From assembly GCA_027625915.1 (NCBI GenBank), contig JANTQA010000057.1, forward strand, positions 2,418,001-2,482,000: a stretch of 64,000 bases of DNA, given 5' to 3'. Below the pieces are notes generated by a model that worked only from the letters and a program-made list of their open reading frames with translations, searched no databases and was not told the DNA's origin. The DNA is from Anaeramoeba flamelloides (taxonomy: Eukaryota > Metamonada > Anaeramoebidae). The first letter of the stretch is position 1; the number at the start of each line of letters is the position of its first letter. Of the stretch, positions 22,275-34,112 are shown piece by piece. Both the position numbers and the translations under genes were made by a program.

Positions 22275-25200
22275 TTGAAATATTGATGAATAATTAACAA
22301 AAAATGATTTTTTATTTACTTTTTGGATCTTGTGTTTAGAACTGTGAGGAACTATAATTGTTATTGGTGTTTAAATATAGAATGTAATCAAATTTAGTTA
22401 AATTAACAAAAAAATGTGATGATATTTACGGTTTACAATCCTAGTGAAAGGAACAAAGAGTATCTTGTATTAGGGTGTGAGTACTTTTTATTATAGGTTT
22501 TAGTTGATCGATCTTCAGCCTGTATGAATTTTAATGATTGAATAAATTAATGAAATTTTTGTAAATTTATTTGTTTTCCTTTTTAAGTAATTTGAATTGG
22601 TGGGTAAGGCGAATAAATTGTAAGATATTTAATAAAATAATAATATGACTTTCAGTTTTTCAATTGAATTTTAAATTTAGATTTGTTTTATTTGGAGCTT
22701 TTAAAAAATTCTTGTCTTTAAGGTATTTAAGAAATTGAGAAATAAGTATTTCAATTAAAATCATAAAATTTAAATGTTTTTATGAAATCTCTACAAATCA
22801 TTATTTAGCCTTACGATCCTCTATTCGAATTTATGGAATAGAAAAGTTAATCCCATTTTTTAAAAATTCCCTTTTAACCCTATTATAAATTTATTTTAAG
22901 TTGAAGATCCGATCTAAAAAAGGAACCAAAATATTTTGGACTTACATTAACTTTTTTAGATTTTCTTTAGCAGTTATAAAACTTGATAAGGTGGTGTATT
23001 TAAAAACAAAATTAATAATTCAGTTTTTGTTGTAAACACTTTGATTAAAGATCTCACTGAAAATAATTAGTTAAATTGATATAATTTTTGAAGAGTAGAT
23101 ATTGGGAATGATGTTGATATTTTATTGGTGTAACTACATGTATCAAGAGATATTATTAATTATTATTATGGTTTGTATGTTAATTGAATGAAGAGTTCGA
23201 AATTTTAAAGGTTTTTGAGTCATTAGTACTAAATTATTAAAAAGTTCGCTTGAATAATTATACGTACTAATTTTGTAATATCATTTTTTTTTTACTTATC
23301 AACTTGATCATTAAATTGTGATTTAAAATTAAATTCAAGAAACTATTTTTTTGATTGATTTTCTCAACAAGAAATATTTTTTGCATTTATTTCGATATTA
23401 AATTCTTTCTGTTAATTTTGCAATATCTTTTAAACTTTTGAAATTATTTTAAACATTCAATTCAGTTCAATTCAGAAAAAAATTTTCTTGGATATTTATA
23501 AAAACTGGTGAATTTTTAAATATATGTTAAAGAATTGTAAATATTAAGCATTCTATTGGTAAATTAGTAAAAAAAAAATAAGGATTGTTATCATACTAAT
23601 TTAGGGGCGTCTTTTGTATTATTGAAGTTCTAAAAAAATAACATATTATTTTAACACTCAAGCAATTTAAAATAAAATTGCAATTTTATTGGGGGTGTTC
23701 GGAGCCATATTTGGTAAAGATAAAGTATAGTGCTCCTTGGTTGTGAAAAAAATTGGAGTATTTGTGGATTTTCCATGAATAAAAAAAAAATTAAAAAAAA
23801 ATAAAAAAAAAAAAGTTAAAAGTGTATTTATCTATTTTGTTTCCTTTGTATTTATTCTCCGTGTATATTAAATAATTTACTACATTCAAAGCCTCATAAA
23901 GTAGTTAATTCCGAAAAATTCAAAAAAAAAATGTATTTACAATTTATTTGGTTCTTTTATTTGAAATTAGGTTAATTATTTTTTCTTATTTATTTTATAC
24001 TTCATCTGGGTGTTTTCTAAAATGAAAATCATTTTTCAATTTTAATTAATTCCTTTACTAAAACATTGATTGTTGCTGTAAATAAGACTGATTCCAAATC
24101 AGGAAATTTCGGAGAATTATTCTAAAGAAATTCTATTTGATAGCTCGGGGATAAACTTTAATATAATGATTGATAACCTTTCGATTTATTATGTTATATG
24201 TTTCTCTGTTTTACTTGAGAATGTAAAATTGATGTTAACAAATCCAAATAATTCACTATTGTACGTTTTTTAATAGTCATGAACAACTTAACATTATTAT
24301 TAGTTAATATAACTTGTTTTAATTTTTTATATTGTTTGTTAAAGAATATTAATCAATAGTAGAGTGTTATTAGATTTATTATTGTTTAAAATAATTTACT
24401 TTAATTTTTCTATTGAATGGAAATTATTTATTTATTTTTTATTATTATTATTTTAATAAATTATTATTATTTTCTATTTTTTTCAAAATACCTTTTTTTT
24501 GGCTCAATTATTTTTATAAAATTTAGAGATTAATCTTTTCTAGGAAAAAGTTGAAACTGAAAAAAAGATTAAAACAGTTTTTAATTGGTAACCTAAAAAA
24601 GAATTATTAGAACCTGAAAACTAAAAGTATCATCAATCACAGAAAGAAACAAATTAAACTGGAGAAATAATAGTCTATTTTATTATTTTCAATCAACCCA
24701 ACAAAAATATTTTAAATCCCCTTAATTATTGAAACACAATTGTTTGTTTTGGAGATACTCAAAAAATTTACAATTTTTTCAACAAATTTTCAATGATAGA
24801 CCTATCAAGGAAATACTCCTTACTAAAAGACGCTCTTCGAAAAACTCGTATTATGTTGAATAATCCATTTGGTTATTCTTAGTTTATTATTTCTTTTATT
24901 AATTGATCTTAATTTTCATTTTCATTTTATTTTTATTTTTCCTTTTCAGGTTCTATTAAGGTTTCCCTATTTAAAAATTGTGTTTAACTTTTTTTTCCAA
25001 AAAGTAAATTATTTTTTAACTTTTTCAAAAAAAAAATTTTTTGCATAAAGTTCAAAAAAAATTTTCAAAATTTAACAAAAAATGTGTTTGAAGTCTGTTT
25101 TGTTGGGTTAAATTGGGTTTTTTTTGCTATTTTACTGCTTTTGATGGGGTTTATATTGAGAGAAAAAAATAAATGAATTTTGATCAGGGTAAAATTAGCT

Positions 25201-25636
25201 TATACTCAGTTAAACATATTCCTATGGAGTAAAAAAGTTTTGGATATTGTAAAAAATCAGATAAATTAATTATTTGATAACGTTTACAATAATGTTAATG
25301 TTTCAAAAAAAAACAAATAATTTTTTTGAATTTCAAAATAAACTAAATTCCAAAAAATTGGACACAGTTAAAACAGTTAAAAGAATATCAATACTACAAT
25401 TTTCAATTTGAAATTTGGAATTAATTTTGAATTTTTGAAAAATATGAAAATCATTTATATTTTCTTCTTTTATTTTTTTTTTTTTTTTCAATTACTTGAT
25501 CTTTTTCCCTTCAATCGGAAAATTTTTAATTAAGTGCTTGATAAAGATAAAGTTAGTTCATTTAATATAGAAAACCCAGATCAAATTAATTGATGATATC
25601 TAAACATTGGATCGATCAATAATTGTTGGTTGAAAT

Positions 25637-25750
25637 ATGAACAAATTTAGCAATAAAATTTTTGTTCTCGCTCGTTTCATCATTTTAGGCACATATCTGA
25701 TTTTTCTTTTTTCCGTTTATATTTTGCTTCTTTTATTTGGATTGAAATAG
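25637..25750 (+). CDS. Possible 37-aa single-pass membrane micropeptide
   Basis: Open frame from ATG to TAG: a short basic N-terminus (MNKFSNK) followed by one long hydrophobic segment (IFVLARFIILGTYLIFLFSV and beyond) and a C-terminal lysine. Codons such as CTC GCT CGT are unusual for the surrounding AT-rich DNA. No family recognised; it could be chance. Confidence 0.25.
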   Translation: MNKFSNKIFVLARFIILGTYLIFLFSVYILLLLFGLK

Positions 25751-26212
25751 TTGCAATAAAAACACTAATATTAAATAACTTGTACGTGCTTTAATATAAA
25801 GTTTTGCAAAATATAAATAAATTGAGATTCCAAAATATTGATATTTTAGATTGTGTGTGTGTCAAAATTTTTTTACAGATTTTAATTTCATTCGACAAAT
25901 TGGTATAAAGCGGGAAGTTAATATAAAATTATTTTCAAATAATTCTTTTTCAACAAAAATATTAATATGAAAGCACATGAAAATTTTTATTTTATTTTGG
26001 TTAATCTAACTTTAAGTAATATGAAAAACATAGTTATAAATCAAAAGAAAAAATAAGAATTAGAAAAATAAAATTTAAAAAAAATGTGAGAAACATAATC
26101 AAAACAATATAAAAAAAATAATGTTTTTTTTTGTTTTTGAGCTGTATTGATTTTTTAGTATTAATTATTTTTTCAATTTGCTTTGAATAAAAAAACGGAG
26201 GAAAGAAGTAAA

Positions 26213-26246
<34 letters not shown>

Positions 26247-26247
26247 A
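26213..26247. repeat. (GAAA)n microsatellite
   Basis: About eight GAAA units just downstream of the stop codon of the SH3-TPR gene. Confidence 0.9.
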
Positions 26248-26304
26248 GGAAAAAAAGAAAGAGGATGAAAGAAAAAGAAAGGAAAAGAAAAAATTAAAAA
26301 CAAT

Positions 26305-27931
26305 TTATTTTTTTTTTTTACCTTTCCTACCTTTCTTTGCTTTGTCTTGTTGTTGTTTTCTTAACAAGGCGTCTTTTTCTCTTCTAGCTTTATTTTGTCT
26401 TAATATTTCTCGAGGATCAGAAGGCAAGCCCATTAGCATTGGGTTCATCCCCATTGCTACACCGCCAATTGGCCTTCTGGTCCCTGTTCTTCCTGTTCCT
26501 CCGGTTCCTCTCCCTCTCCCTCTTCCTCTTCCTTCATTGGTGTCCTTAGGCGCTATAAAATCGATCTTTTTCCCCATAAGAGGCAGCCCTCTGCCCCTAC
26601 CTCTGCCTCGGCCTCTTCCTCTTCCTCTTCCCTTGCCACCTTCCGAAGAGCCATTCTTGATCCGTTCATCTTTTTTTTTTTTCAATTCCTCCTCACGCTC
26701 TTTTTCTTCCTTTTGAACCTTTCTAATGTGTGTTATCAAATTATTAACAACACCAAACTTCTTTTTTGAATATTTGAATCGATTCGACATTGCGAGATCG
26801 GCAAGCGATTGCTCAAATAGGCTGCATTTCATTAGGGCATATCCGCGGTTAAACAAAACTTCTGCCTTGTGGAGCACAAAGTCGATCCCTAATGGCCTGT
26901 AATCAATGTAATTATTGATCCGAAGTAAACGAAGCGACGTTGTGTAATCCACAACAGCCTGGATGTTATCCGAACACCACGTGTATACGTTTCCCCTCAT
27001 AAAGAAACCCAACGCAAAGTATTTGTCTGCTTTAATTGCCTCGTTCAAATAAAAGATCGCAGATCGATGCTCCTCTTGCTGGATATGGATAAGTGCAATA
27101 TTGAAAAACACTTTCGAATTCGAGCCAACCATTTTGAAATTGAAAACTGATTCTTTTAATTTACCTTGTTGATAAAGTTTAAGCGCCAATTCCCATCTTT
27201 CCGTTGCACTTTTTTGGTACTTGTCTTTCGAAATATTGGTTTTTTCAGAAATCATTTTGAAAGCATCTTCCTAAAATTTTGTTTGGATTGTTGGTTGGGT
27301 ATTTGTTTGGGTTTTTTTTTTTATTATTTTTTTATTTAGAAATGGTGGTTTTAGTCAATTTGTTTTGAGCTGTAGAAGCAACATCAGAGAATGGATTGTG
27401 AAATTTCAAAATTGATTTAAAAAGAAAAAAAATTTTGGTGTGTCAAAACGAAAAAAAAAAAAGTGAAAAAATTTCTTGTTTTGTGGATAATCTTTGAGAA
27501 TTTGGAATCGGGAATAAAAAAAAAAAGTCAACTAAAAACTGTTCAATTTTGATTTTTCTTTTTCGTGTTTTGTTTAGTGTTTTTTTTTGTTTATTTGAAT
27601 TTTTTTTTTTTTTTTTTGTTTTTGTAAATTTTTATGTTTGTAAAATATTTACCTTGAGATGTGTTGCGTAAACAGATCGTATTTGTGGTTGTGTAAATTT
27701 TTCTAACAGTTTTTTGTGTTTCTTTTTTTCTTTGACTTCTTTAGCGCTACGTTCTAAAAAAGTTGCAGGCACATAGCCACTTTTATTTGGGTCTTTAGCC
27801 TTCCAAACAAAGATCCATTCATCACTACTTGAAAGACCTTCTGAGACAACTGTTTCCTTCTCTTTGATGGTTAATTGATGATCAAGAGTTGCCTTAAAAG
27901 GTTTGGTTACTTTGTATACAATTTGAGTCAT
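26305..27931 (-). CDS. SH3-TPR-RG-repeat protein with p67phox-type Rac-binding TPR
   Basis: Two exons, 27931-27653 and 27270-26305 (414 aa). The join CTCAAG/GTAAAT..TTTTAG/GAAGAT keeps phase 0 and frame. Residues about 8-62 form an SH3 domain (ALYDY-like ATLDHQL, tryptophan in EWIFVW, GYVPATFLE). Residues about 110-280 match the p67phox/NCF2 TPR domain, including the inter-TPR hairpin LRINNYIDYRPLG (human LRGNQLIDYKILG). The Rac-contact residues of human p67phox, Ser37, Asp67, Arg102 and Asn104, are all kept at constant spacing (S145, D175, R210, N212). The rest differs: RG-dipeptide runs (about 306-321 and 340-348), a coiled basic segment, a Gly/Met-rich linker and a Lys-rich tail; no PB1 and no C-terminal SH3. 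Likely a Rac/Rho-GTPase effector, possibly a NADPH-oxidase regulator, but oxidase partnership is only inferred. Confidence 0.82.
27271..27652 (-). other. Intron of the SH3-TPR gene (382 nt)
   Basis: Donor GTAAAT at 27652, acceptor ATTTTAG ending at 27271. Rich in A and T runs, with stops in the reading frame. Confidence 0.8.
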
Positions 27932-29857
27932 TATTTTAAAAAAATAATTCAAATTTGAACAAAAAATGAAAAAATAAAATTTTTTATTAGAATGACCCTT
28001 TTTCGTGAGAAGGTGGCCCATTGTAAAACATCACACAGTCTCACTAAAGTGTTCAGAAACAATACACCCCTTAACCTCAGAGTATTGTATCTCATAGAAC
28101 AAAATTATCTATTTTTACAAATCTTTTTTTTTTTAGCTGTTCATTTTCATTTTTTAATACAAATCAGATCAATTTGAAAAAGTAAAGAGAAGAATTCAAT
28201 TTTACATTGTTGTTGTTGTTGGGAATCTAAACGAGATGGTTAAAGAAAGATCACTCAAGAAATACATCTTTAACTTCAAGGAGACTTTTTCAATTCAAAA
28301 AAAAATTGTAAAAAATTTAATTTTTCAAATACCAACCAGTATATTTATTAGAAAATAAGAAATTTTTTATTTCAGGTTATTTGATTTTTTATCATATTTA
28401 AACCATCTTTTTGTGATAAGTTCGTGGTTTGCCAGATGCAGTTTTTTATTTTTTTCTTTTTGTTTTAATTTTATCTTGAAATATTCCAAAAGCTTTCGAT
28501 GCAAAAAAAATGAAATATTCTCATAAAAAAAAAGTGAAATTTTCATTTTGAGAATAAAAAAATGTAATTTTTGTTTAAATTTATAGATTAATTTTGTATA
28601 TTTTTTTGTTTTTAAATACAACAGTAGGTGTTCAAATGTATGTTAAATGGGATTTACTTCAAGATATGATTGATTCAAAATAAGTACCTCAGAAAATGAT
28701 CATTTGTTTGATTCATATGGTTGTCCAGATAGTCACCATAGACTTTTTTATCTTGTGCTTGAAAAAAAAAAATCCTGATTCTAATATCTCAAAAACTTTT
28801 GGATTAAATGATCAAAGAAATGGACAATGAATACAAAGTAAATATGATATTGGTTTATTTGGGTTCTATTATTAGAAAAAATAATTCTAAAAAGGAAAGA
28901 AAAATTTGAAAATTTATCCCAAATAATTAAGACAATTTTGAATTTAATTGTTCTAATATAAAAAAAAACTAATCAAATTTCTCAAAAATTGGAAAATTTA
29001 ACCAAAAAAATCACTCACAAAAGCAAAAAATTAAAATTTATTTTTTAAACAAATAAAATTCTTATAATGATAAAATTATGAAAGATATCAAGAAGTTAGC
29101 CTTCAAAAATCGTTTTTTTATTGAAGTATAATCATTGGGTGGTGAATTAGATCTTGTATTGGACAAAGAAGATCGAAAAGTAGGGCTTTTATTTTGAAAA
29201 CTAATTAAAAAAAATGTTAAAAAGTAATCAATTTTCTATAGTTATTTATCTTGAGTATTTTTTGATATTATTTTTCCGTTACAATCCCCAATACTTCAAC
29301 TAAAAATAATTCATACAATTTGACTGATTGTTCGGTAAAGTGTATTAATTATTTTCTCGAATCCATTTGTATATCAAGATATATTTGACCTATTTTGGAT
29401 TTTATTCTTCAATTGGCTCATTAATCACCATTTTTTTCGAAATTTTTCTTGATTAAAAAGATTTATGTGTTGTCACAATCGTCGTCTAGTGGTTGAAGTT
29501 TTGAATTTGGAAGTAATTTTGAATATACTTTTTTTATTATTGTTGTTTTTTTATTGTTTTAAAAGAGATAAGGTAAATCATTTCTGGTAAAGATAATATT
29601 GATCAATCCAGATGATAATTTTCAAAACAATATTATGTTATTTTTTTGTTTTTTGGTATTTTATGGAAAGGATCAAATTATAAATCAAAATTTTTGCGTT
29701 CATTTCATCTAGATAACAGATTAACTCAAAGAAATTTTTTTTTCATATTACAAATATTCATTTTTTATTCATTTGGTATTCCTATGGTAACCATCCCTTT
29801 CATAGAGTCTCAATAGTGTTTTGAAAATCTATTTAATATAAATTAATTTTATTGTTA

Positions 29858-29974
29858 ATGGGTGTTTTTCAATCTGCAAGAATGGTGTCGTGTGAGGGGA
29901 GTGTGGGGCACAAGAGAGAGAAATATGGTGATGTAATAATGGGAGTTGATGATTTGAAAATAGATCTTAATTGA
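29858..29974 (+). CDS. Possible 38-aa protein or terminal exon, unknown
   Basis: Open from ATG to TGA in a sharply GC-richer patch. It starts MGVFQSARMVSCEG, which has the glycine-2/serine-6 spacing of an N-myristoylation signal, and continues HKREKYGDVIMGVDDLKIDLN. Base composition and polar residue content look like real coding sequence, but I recognise no family. It may also be a fossil exon. Confidence 0.35.
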   Translation: MGVFQSARMVSCEGSVGHKREKYGDVIMGVDDLKIDLN

Positions 29975-30218
29975 TGCGATCTCATAAAAAAATTTCTCGA
30001 AAATTCAGAATTTTTATCATTATCAACCAAAAAAAATAAGAAAAATTTGAAAAAATTCAAATCTTAAAATTATTGGTTTATGTCTGTCCTTTTTACTCTA
30101 AAAAAGTGTGTGGGGGGGGTATTAGCGGTATTTGAACCTTTAACTCAATTTAAAAAAAAAAAAAATAAATAAAATGGGTAAAGTGTTTATAAAATCACAC
30201 CCTCGGTTGATAAGTAAG

Positions 30219-30414
30219 TTATCTCCTTACATTTCTCAATATTTTTACTTTTACAAAATAAAAACAGTTAAATATTAGTCATATTTTCCATCTACTTTAA
30301 CTCTGTAAAAAATGTGTCACATTGTTCCCCACCTTGAACCTTCGAAACAAATTATAAAAATTTAAATTTTTCATTTTGTAAAGGGGAAAATATTGAAAGG
30401 TAAAAAGGAGATAA
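30219..30414. repeat. Fold-back repeat, 42-bp arms
   Basis: Left arm TTATCTCCTTACATTTCTCA and onward (30219-30259) is matched by its inverted form at 30373-30414, with a few mismatches and a 110-bp loop. Probably a small MITE remnant. Confidence 0.6.
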
Positions 30415-30717
30415 CACACACTTTATTATAAAAAATATTAACAAGATTTATACTTTTAACTAATTTAAAATTTTAACTCTTTGTTATTCTAGTATTATTA
30501 TATTCAAACGTGTTCCAATTTCTTTGAAATTTTTTGACAATTAAGAGAGCAAGTACATTTTTCATTTTTTTAATGTCACCTATTATATAAAACTGAATTC
30601 CCCAAATCATTTCTTTAGCCAGATATATTAATATTTTAATAAATACTTGATTGGGATATCTTTCAGTATAAGATGTTTTCAAACCAACAAAAAAAAAAAA
30701 GGAATTCAAAAAAATAA

Positions 30718-31745
30718 AAGAATTGATCAAAAAAATAAATAAAAATCATTTATTTCTTGATCTTATGTGTAACATTTGACAATATTATTTATTCTTTATT
30801 TGGCTTTATTTTGATTTGTCTTGAAAAACTTTTGTTTGGAAAATGTTTAAGAAATAAATTACTTTTCATTACTAAAAAAACCCAAAATCGATTTAAAAAC
30901 CCTATTTTCATTTGATTCATCTAATTCTAATTTTTGTAAAGAAAATCAGTTATTTTTTAAATTCTTCATCTATGAATAAGGGTTTATTAGGTGTATTTGT
31001 TTGATTCGATAATTATTAATTTTCAATTAAATTGAAAAACTCAAAATAATTCTAAATTTGATTGGCTTTTTTTCTTGACTTTTCAATTATTTTGGGTTGA
31101 ATCTTTTGTAACTGCTTTTTGATTTCGGTAATTCAATCCCCTTTAGCTTTAATTTTTGAAATAGTATTCTTTGTTTTGGTTTGGTTGTAAAAAAATATTT
31201 GAAAAAAGAATGTTGAAAGCAAATTTGTCAGAAAAGGTTTTTAAAATTATAATAAATAGTAATGGGGTGAGAAATCCAAGGTGATAAATTGTTTGGGTTC
31301 AAACAGATTAAGAATATAAAATCAACCAATCTTCAAAATTTTGCTTTTATCAATTTTTTTTTAATCATTCTTGATTTCAACAAATTTATTTGGAATGGTG
31401 ATCTTTTGTGTTTGGTCTTCTAAAAGAAAATATTTGTTTCAAATACACACCTTTTTGTGTTGATTTTTTTCATTTAATCTTGGGTTAATTTCATTCGTCA
31501 GTATAAACACATCTCTAGATCTAAAACATAATTTAATAAATCACAAAAATTAAATCAAAAAATGTTCAAAAAAATTGAAAAATTAAAGATTCAACTCTGA
31601 ATTACTTTGGTTTCTTGTTCTTTTCACGAATAGAGCAGCGAATGGTATTTAGGTTTCAAGGTTTCCATATCTGACTCAAAAAATATTTTTCAGTTAGGTT
31701 CAGACAATTAAAATTTTTCAAAATGGAAAAATGTACTTACTTCCT
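30718..31745 (-). repeat. Dispersed repeat R1, copy 2 (inverted)
   Basis: The reverse complement aligns over about 1.03 kb with 36581-37620 and 60029-61075. Shared blocks include CCAAAGTAATTCAGA, GGTGTGTATTTGAAACAAAT, AGACCAAACACAAAA and GATCAAGAAATAAATGAT. No terminal inverted repeats and no coding frame seen. Confidence 0.75.
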
Positions 31746-32453
31746 TAAAAGACCAAGTTTTTCAAACAAAAAAAGTTTTTTGAATTTAAAATTTTGAAAT
31801 AAATAGAACAAAAAAAAAAACAAATAAATCAATCAATCAATAATGGAAATTTATTTTTTTTAATATGACAAAGGAAAATTATTATTTCAAAAAAATATCA
31901 TTAAAAAGAAATGATATGTATCTTTTTTTAAAAATGAAAAATAAATTAATTTTTCAAAAAAAATAAAAAAATGAGTAAGTTCGCCGATGAATTGAAAAGT
32001 AATTCAAAAAAAAAAAAAAAGCAAATTACCTCCAATCAAAAAATAAAATAAAAAAAATTTAGTGTTTGTTTTTCTTACTCAAAACCGAAAGAAAGAAAAA
32101 TAAGAAAAGAATTTTCAATAAGAAATTGAAATTAAAGAGCCGATCTGTATTTTATAAAAGTTTTCAATTTGAAGAATTATTGTTTGGTTGTAAAAATTGG
32201 ATCGACTATTTTTAGGCAAATAAGAGAGAGAGAGAGAAAAAAAAAAAAAAAGAAAAAAAATAAAAAAAAAAAAAAAAAAAAAGTAAAAATAAAATGTCTA
32301 ACTAAAAACTAAAAGAAAATGCAAAAATAAAAACATGAAAATTATACTCTATTAAAGAAAAAAAAAATAAAAATCATCATCATAATAATAATAATAATAA
32401 TAATAATCTAGGAAGTAAGGCAAAATATTTGAAAAAATATCCTAATCGTCAGG

Positions 32454-33816
32454 TTAATAATAAAAATCGCTTTTTTTGCATTCTTTTAATCCGTCTTGAA
32501 ATCCATCATTGATATCACCAAAGTAGTCGTCATTTGAGAGCGAATCAAAAAGATCACTTTGAATATCAAAATTTTCTTCGCAGCATTGGTCAAATTCGTT
32601 GTAAATGGGAATATAAATTTCATCCAAGTTTTCTGGGTTGAACAAAGTGTATTGCATGACAAATAATGAGTCGTTCAAAGTTTCTGTTGTATCTAAAAGG
32701 GTATTATTATTATCTTTGCTTTGTGCAATACTATCATTATCTTCGGTGGGTGAACAGATCATTGTTTCTTTTAAAGGAAGAGTTGTGTTTTGTTCAATTT
32801 TGAATTGCGTTTTGATATTGGAAACGGAATTATCTGTTGTTTGGTTCGAAATAGGTTGGTTAAAAATAGGTTGGTTATTTTCGTTAATTGGAAGAAAGCT
32901 TGATAAATTAGGAAAACTTGTTGATTGTTTAATCTTTGTTTCTTTCAATTGTGTGCTGGTGGCAGTGGTGGCAGTGGTGGCAGTGGTAGCAGTGGTAGCA
33001 GTGGTGGTGGTAGTGGTGGTAGTAGTGGTAGCAGTGGTGGTGGTGTTGTTGTTTTGGCTTTCAGTTTTGCAAGAATTATTGCTGTTAGGTGTTGTTGCAT
33101 TTTTGGAAATGGCATTATTGTTATTTGTTTTTCTGATTTTGCTTGCGCTCTCGGTTTTGATATTGGTTTTTGCTTGCAAGTTGTTGTTTCCTTTTTTGGT
33201 TCGTTTCCTTTTGTTTTGTTTAGGTTTGCTCTTTGTGTTTCTTCTTTTGCTTGTTGCTTTTCTTGTTTTTTTGAGCTTTCTTTGTGTGCACAATGAATGC
33301 CACATATTTTTCAACATGTTGTCAGGTCGTCCATTGAAAAATTTGGAGATTTGACTCCATTTGTTTCCCAATTCGGTTTGCTTGGCAATTAAAAGCTCTT
33401 CTTCTTTATGTGTGAAAGGGGCGTGGTTGATGTTTGGATTAAGTTGATTACACCATCTTTCTCTGCATTGCTTGGAGTTTCTTCCTGGAACCAACGAGGA
33501 AATGTGTAGCCAACTAACATCGCCAAGCTTTTTAATGGCGTATCGTAAAAGTTCATCTTCAGTTTTGTTCCATGGGCCCTTATTTGTTTGGATTTCCTTC
33601 AGTTGGCGGTACCTTTTTAAGCAGTCTGTAGGCCCAAAACTGGGAAAGTTTGTTGCAATTGTCTCCCAGTCCCCATCCTTTTCTTTCCTAACAAGCCCAA
33701 TGAGTTTTTCTTCGGATTGGTTGTCCCATTTTGCAATCAAATCTTGTTCGTTTTTAAGTTCCAAACTAAGTTTTTGGTAATACTCGACAGATTTTGTTCT
33801 TCTTCTTCTTAATGAC
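32454..33816 (-). CDS. R1R2R3-type Myb transcription factor (main exon)
   Basis: Three Myb repeats in a row, starting about 28 residues into this exon. R1 is KWDNQSEEKLIGLVRKE..DWETIATNF. R2 is KGPWNKTEDELLRYAIKKLG..SWLHISSLVPGRNSKQCRERW with three tryptophans. R3 is HAPFTHKEEELLIAKQTELG..KWSQISKFFNGRPDNMLKNMW with Phe for the first Trp. Such proteins bind the YAACNG-type Myb site in the nucleus. A basic stretch follows, then Asn/Thr/Ala homopolymer runs coded by trinucleotide repeats (33000-33050) and an acidic C-terminus (SDLFDSLSNDDYFGD), a likely activation domain. There is no ATG between the upstream in-frame stop and R1, so the start must lie in an upstream exon; see the 33817-34236 entry. 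Stop TAA at 32454. Confidence 0.88.
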
Positions 33817-33859
33817 CTTTTATTGATTTTTCATATTGTTTTTTTTTTTTATTTTTTTT

Positions 33860-33969
33860 ATTGTTTTTTTGTTGTTTTTTTTATTGTTTTTTTTATTGTT
33901 TTTTTTATTGTTTTTTTTATTGTTTTTTTTATTGTTTTTTTTATTGTTTTTTTTATTGTTTTTTTTATT

Positions 33970-33972
<3 letters not shown>
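33860..33972. repeat. 12-bp minisatellite (ATTGTTTTTTTT)n
   Basis: About nine near-perfect copies of a 12-base unit. It is adjacent to the T tract that follows. Confidence 0.9.
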
Positions 33973-34002
<30 letters not shown>

Positions 34003-34027
34003 TTTTTTTTTTTTTGTTTTTTTTTTT

Positions 34028-34073
<46 letters not shown>

Positions 34074-34112
34074 TTTTATTTTTTTTGTTTTATTTTGTGT
34101 TTTTTTTTTTGA
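33973..34112. repeat. Long poly(T) tract
   Basis: Almost uninterrupted T over about 140 bases with a few G and A. Lies just upstream of the Myb coding exon; long dA:dT tracts generally exclude nucleosomes. It gives meaningless phenylalanine-rich frames. Confidence 0.9.

Larger units (their letters stand above)
22275..26304. other. AT-rich gene-free interval
   Basis: Nothing firmly coding. It includes A/T homopolymers, a TTATTA-rich stretch at 24420-24475 and a possible 37-aa membrane peptide frame at 25637-25750, listed separately. Confidence 0.5.
27932..32453. other. AT-rich interval upstream of the SH3-TPR gene
   Basis: The first 150 bp are GC-richer and probably hold the promoter and 5' UTR of the SH3-TPR gene. 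Further on lie a small GC-rich frame (29858), a fold-back (30219-30414) and a copy of repeat R1 (30718-31745). No other gene is supportable. Confidence 0.5.

Noticed and set aside
26183-26716. 177-codon plus-strand frame rich in Pro/Leu
   Set aside because: Antisense of the RG-repeat part of the SH3-TPR gene and of the GAAA repeat.
29483-29540. tRNA-like A box (GTCTAGTGGT)
   Set aside because: No B box, no acceptor or anticodon stem nearby.
32638-33354. Long plus-strand frames with Val and Gly/Ser runs
   Set aside because: Antisense shadows of the Myb gene's Thr/Asn repeats.
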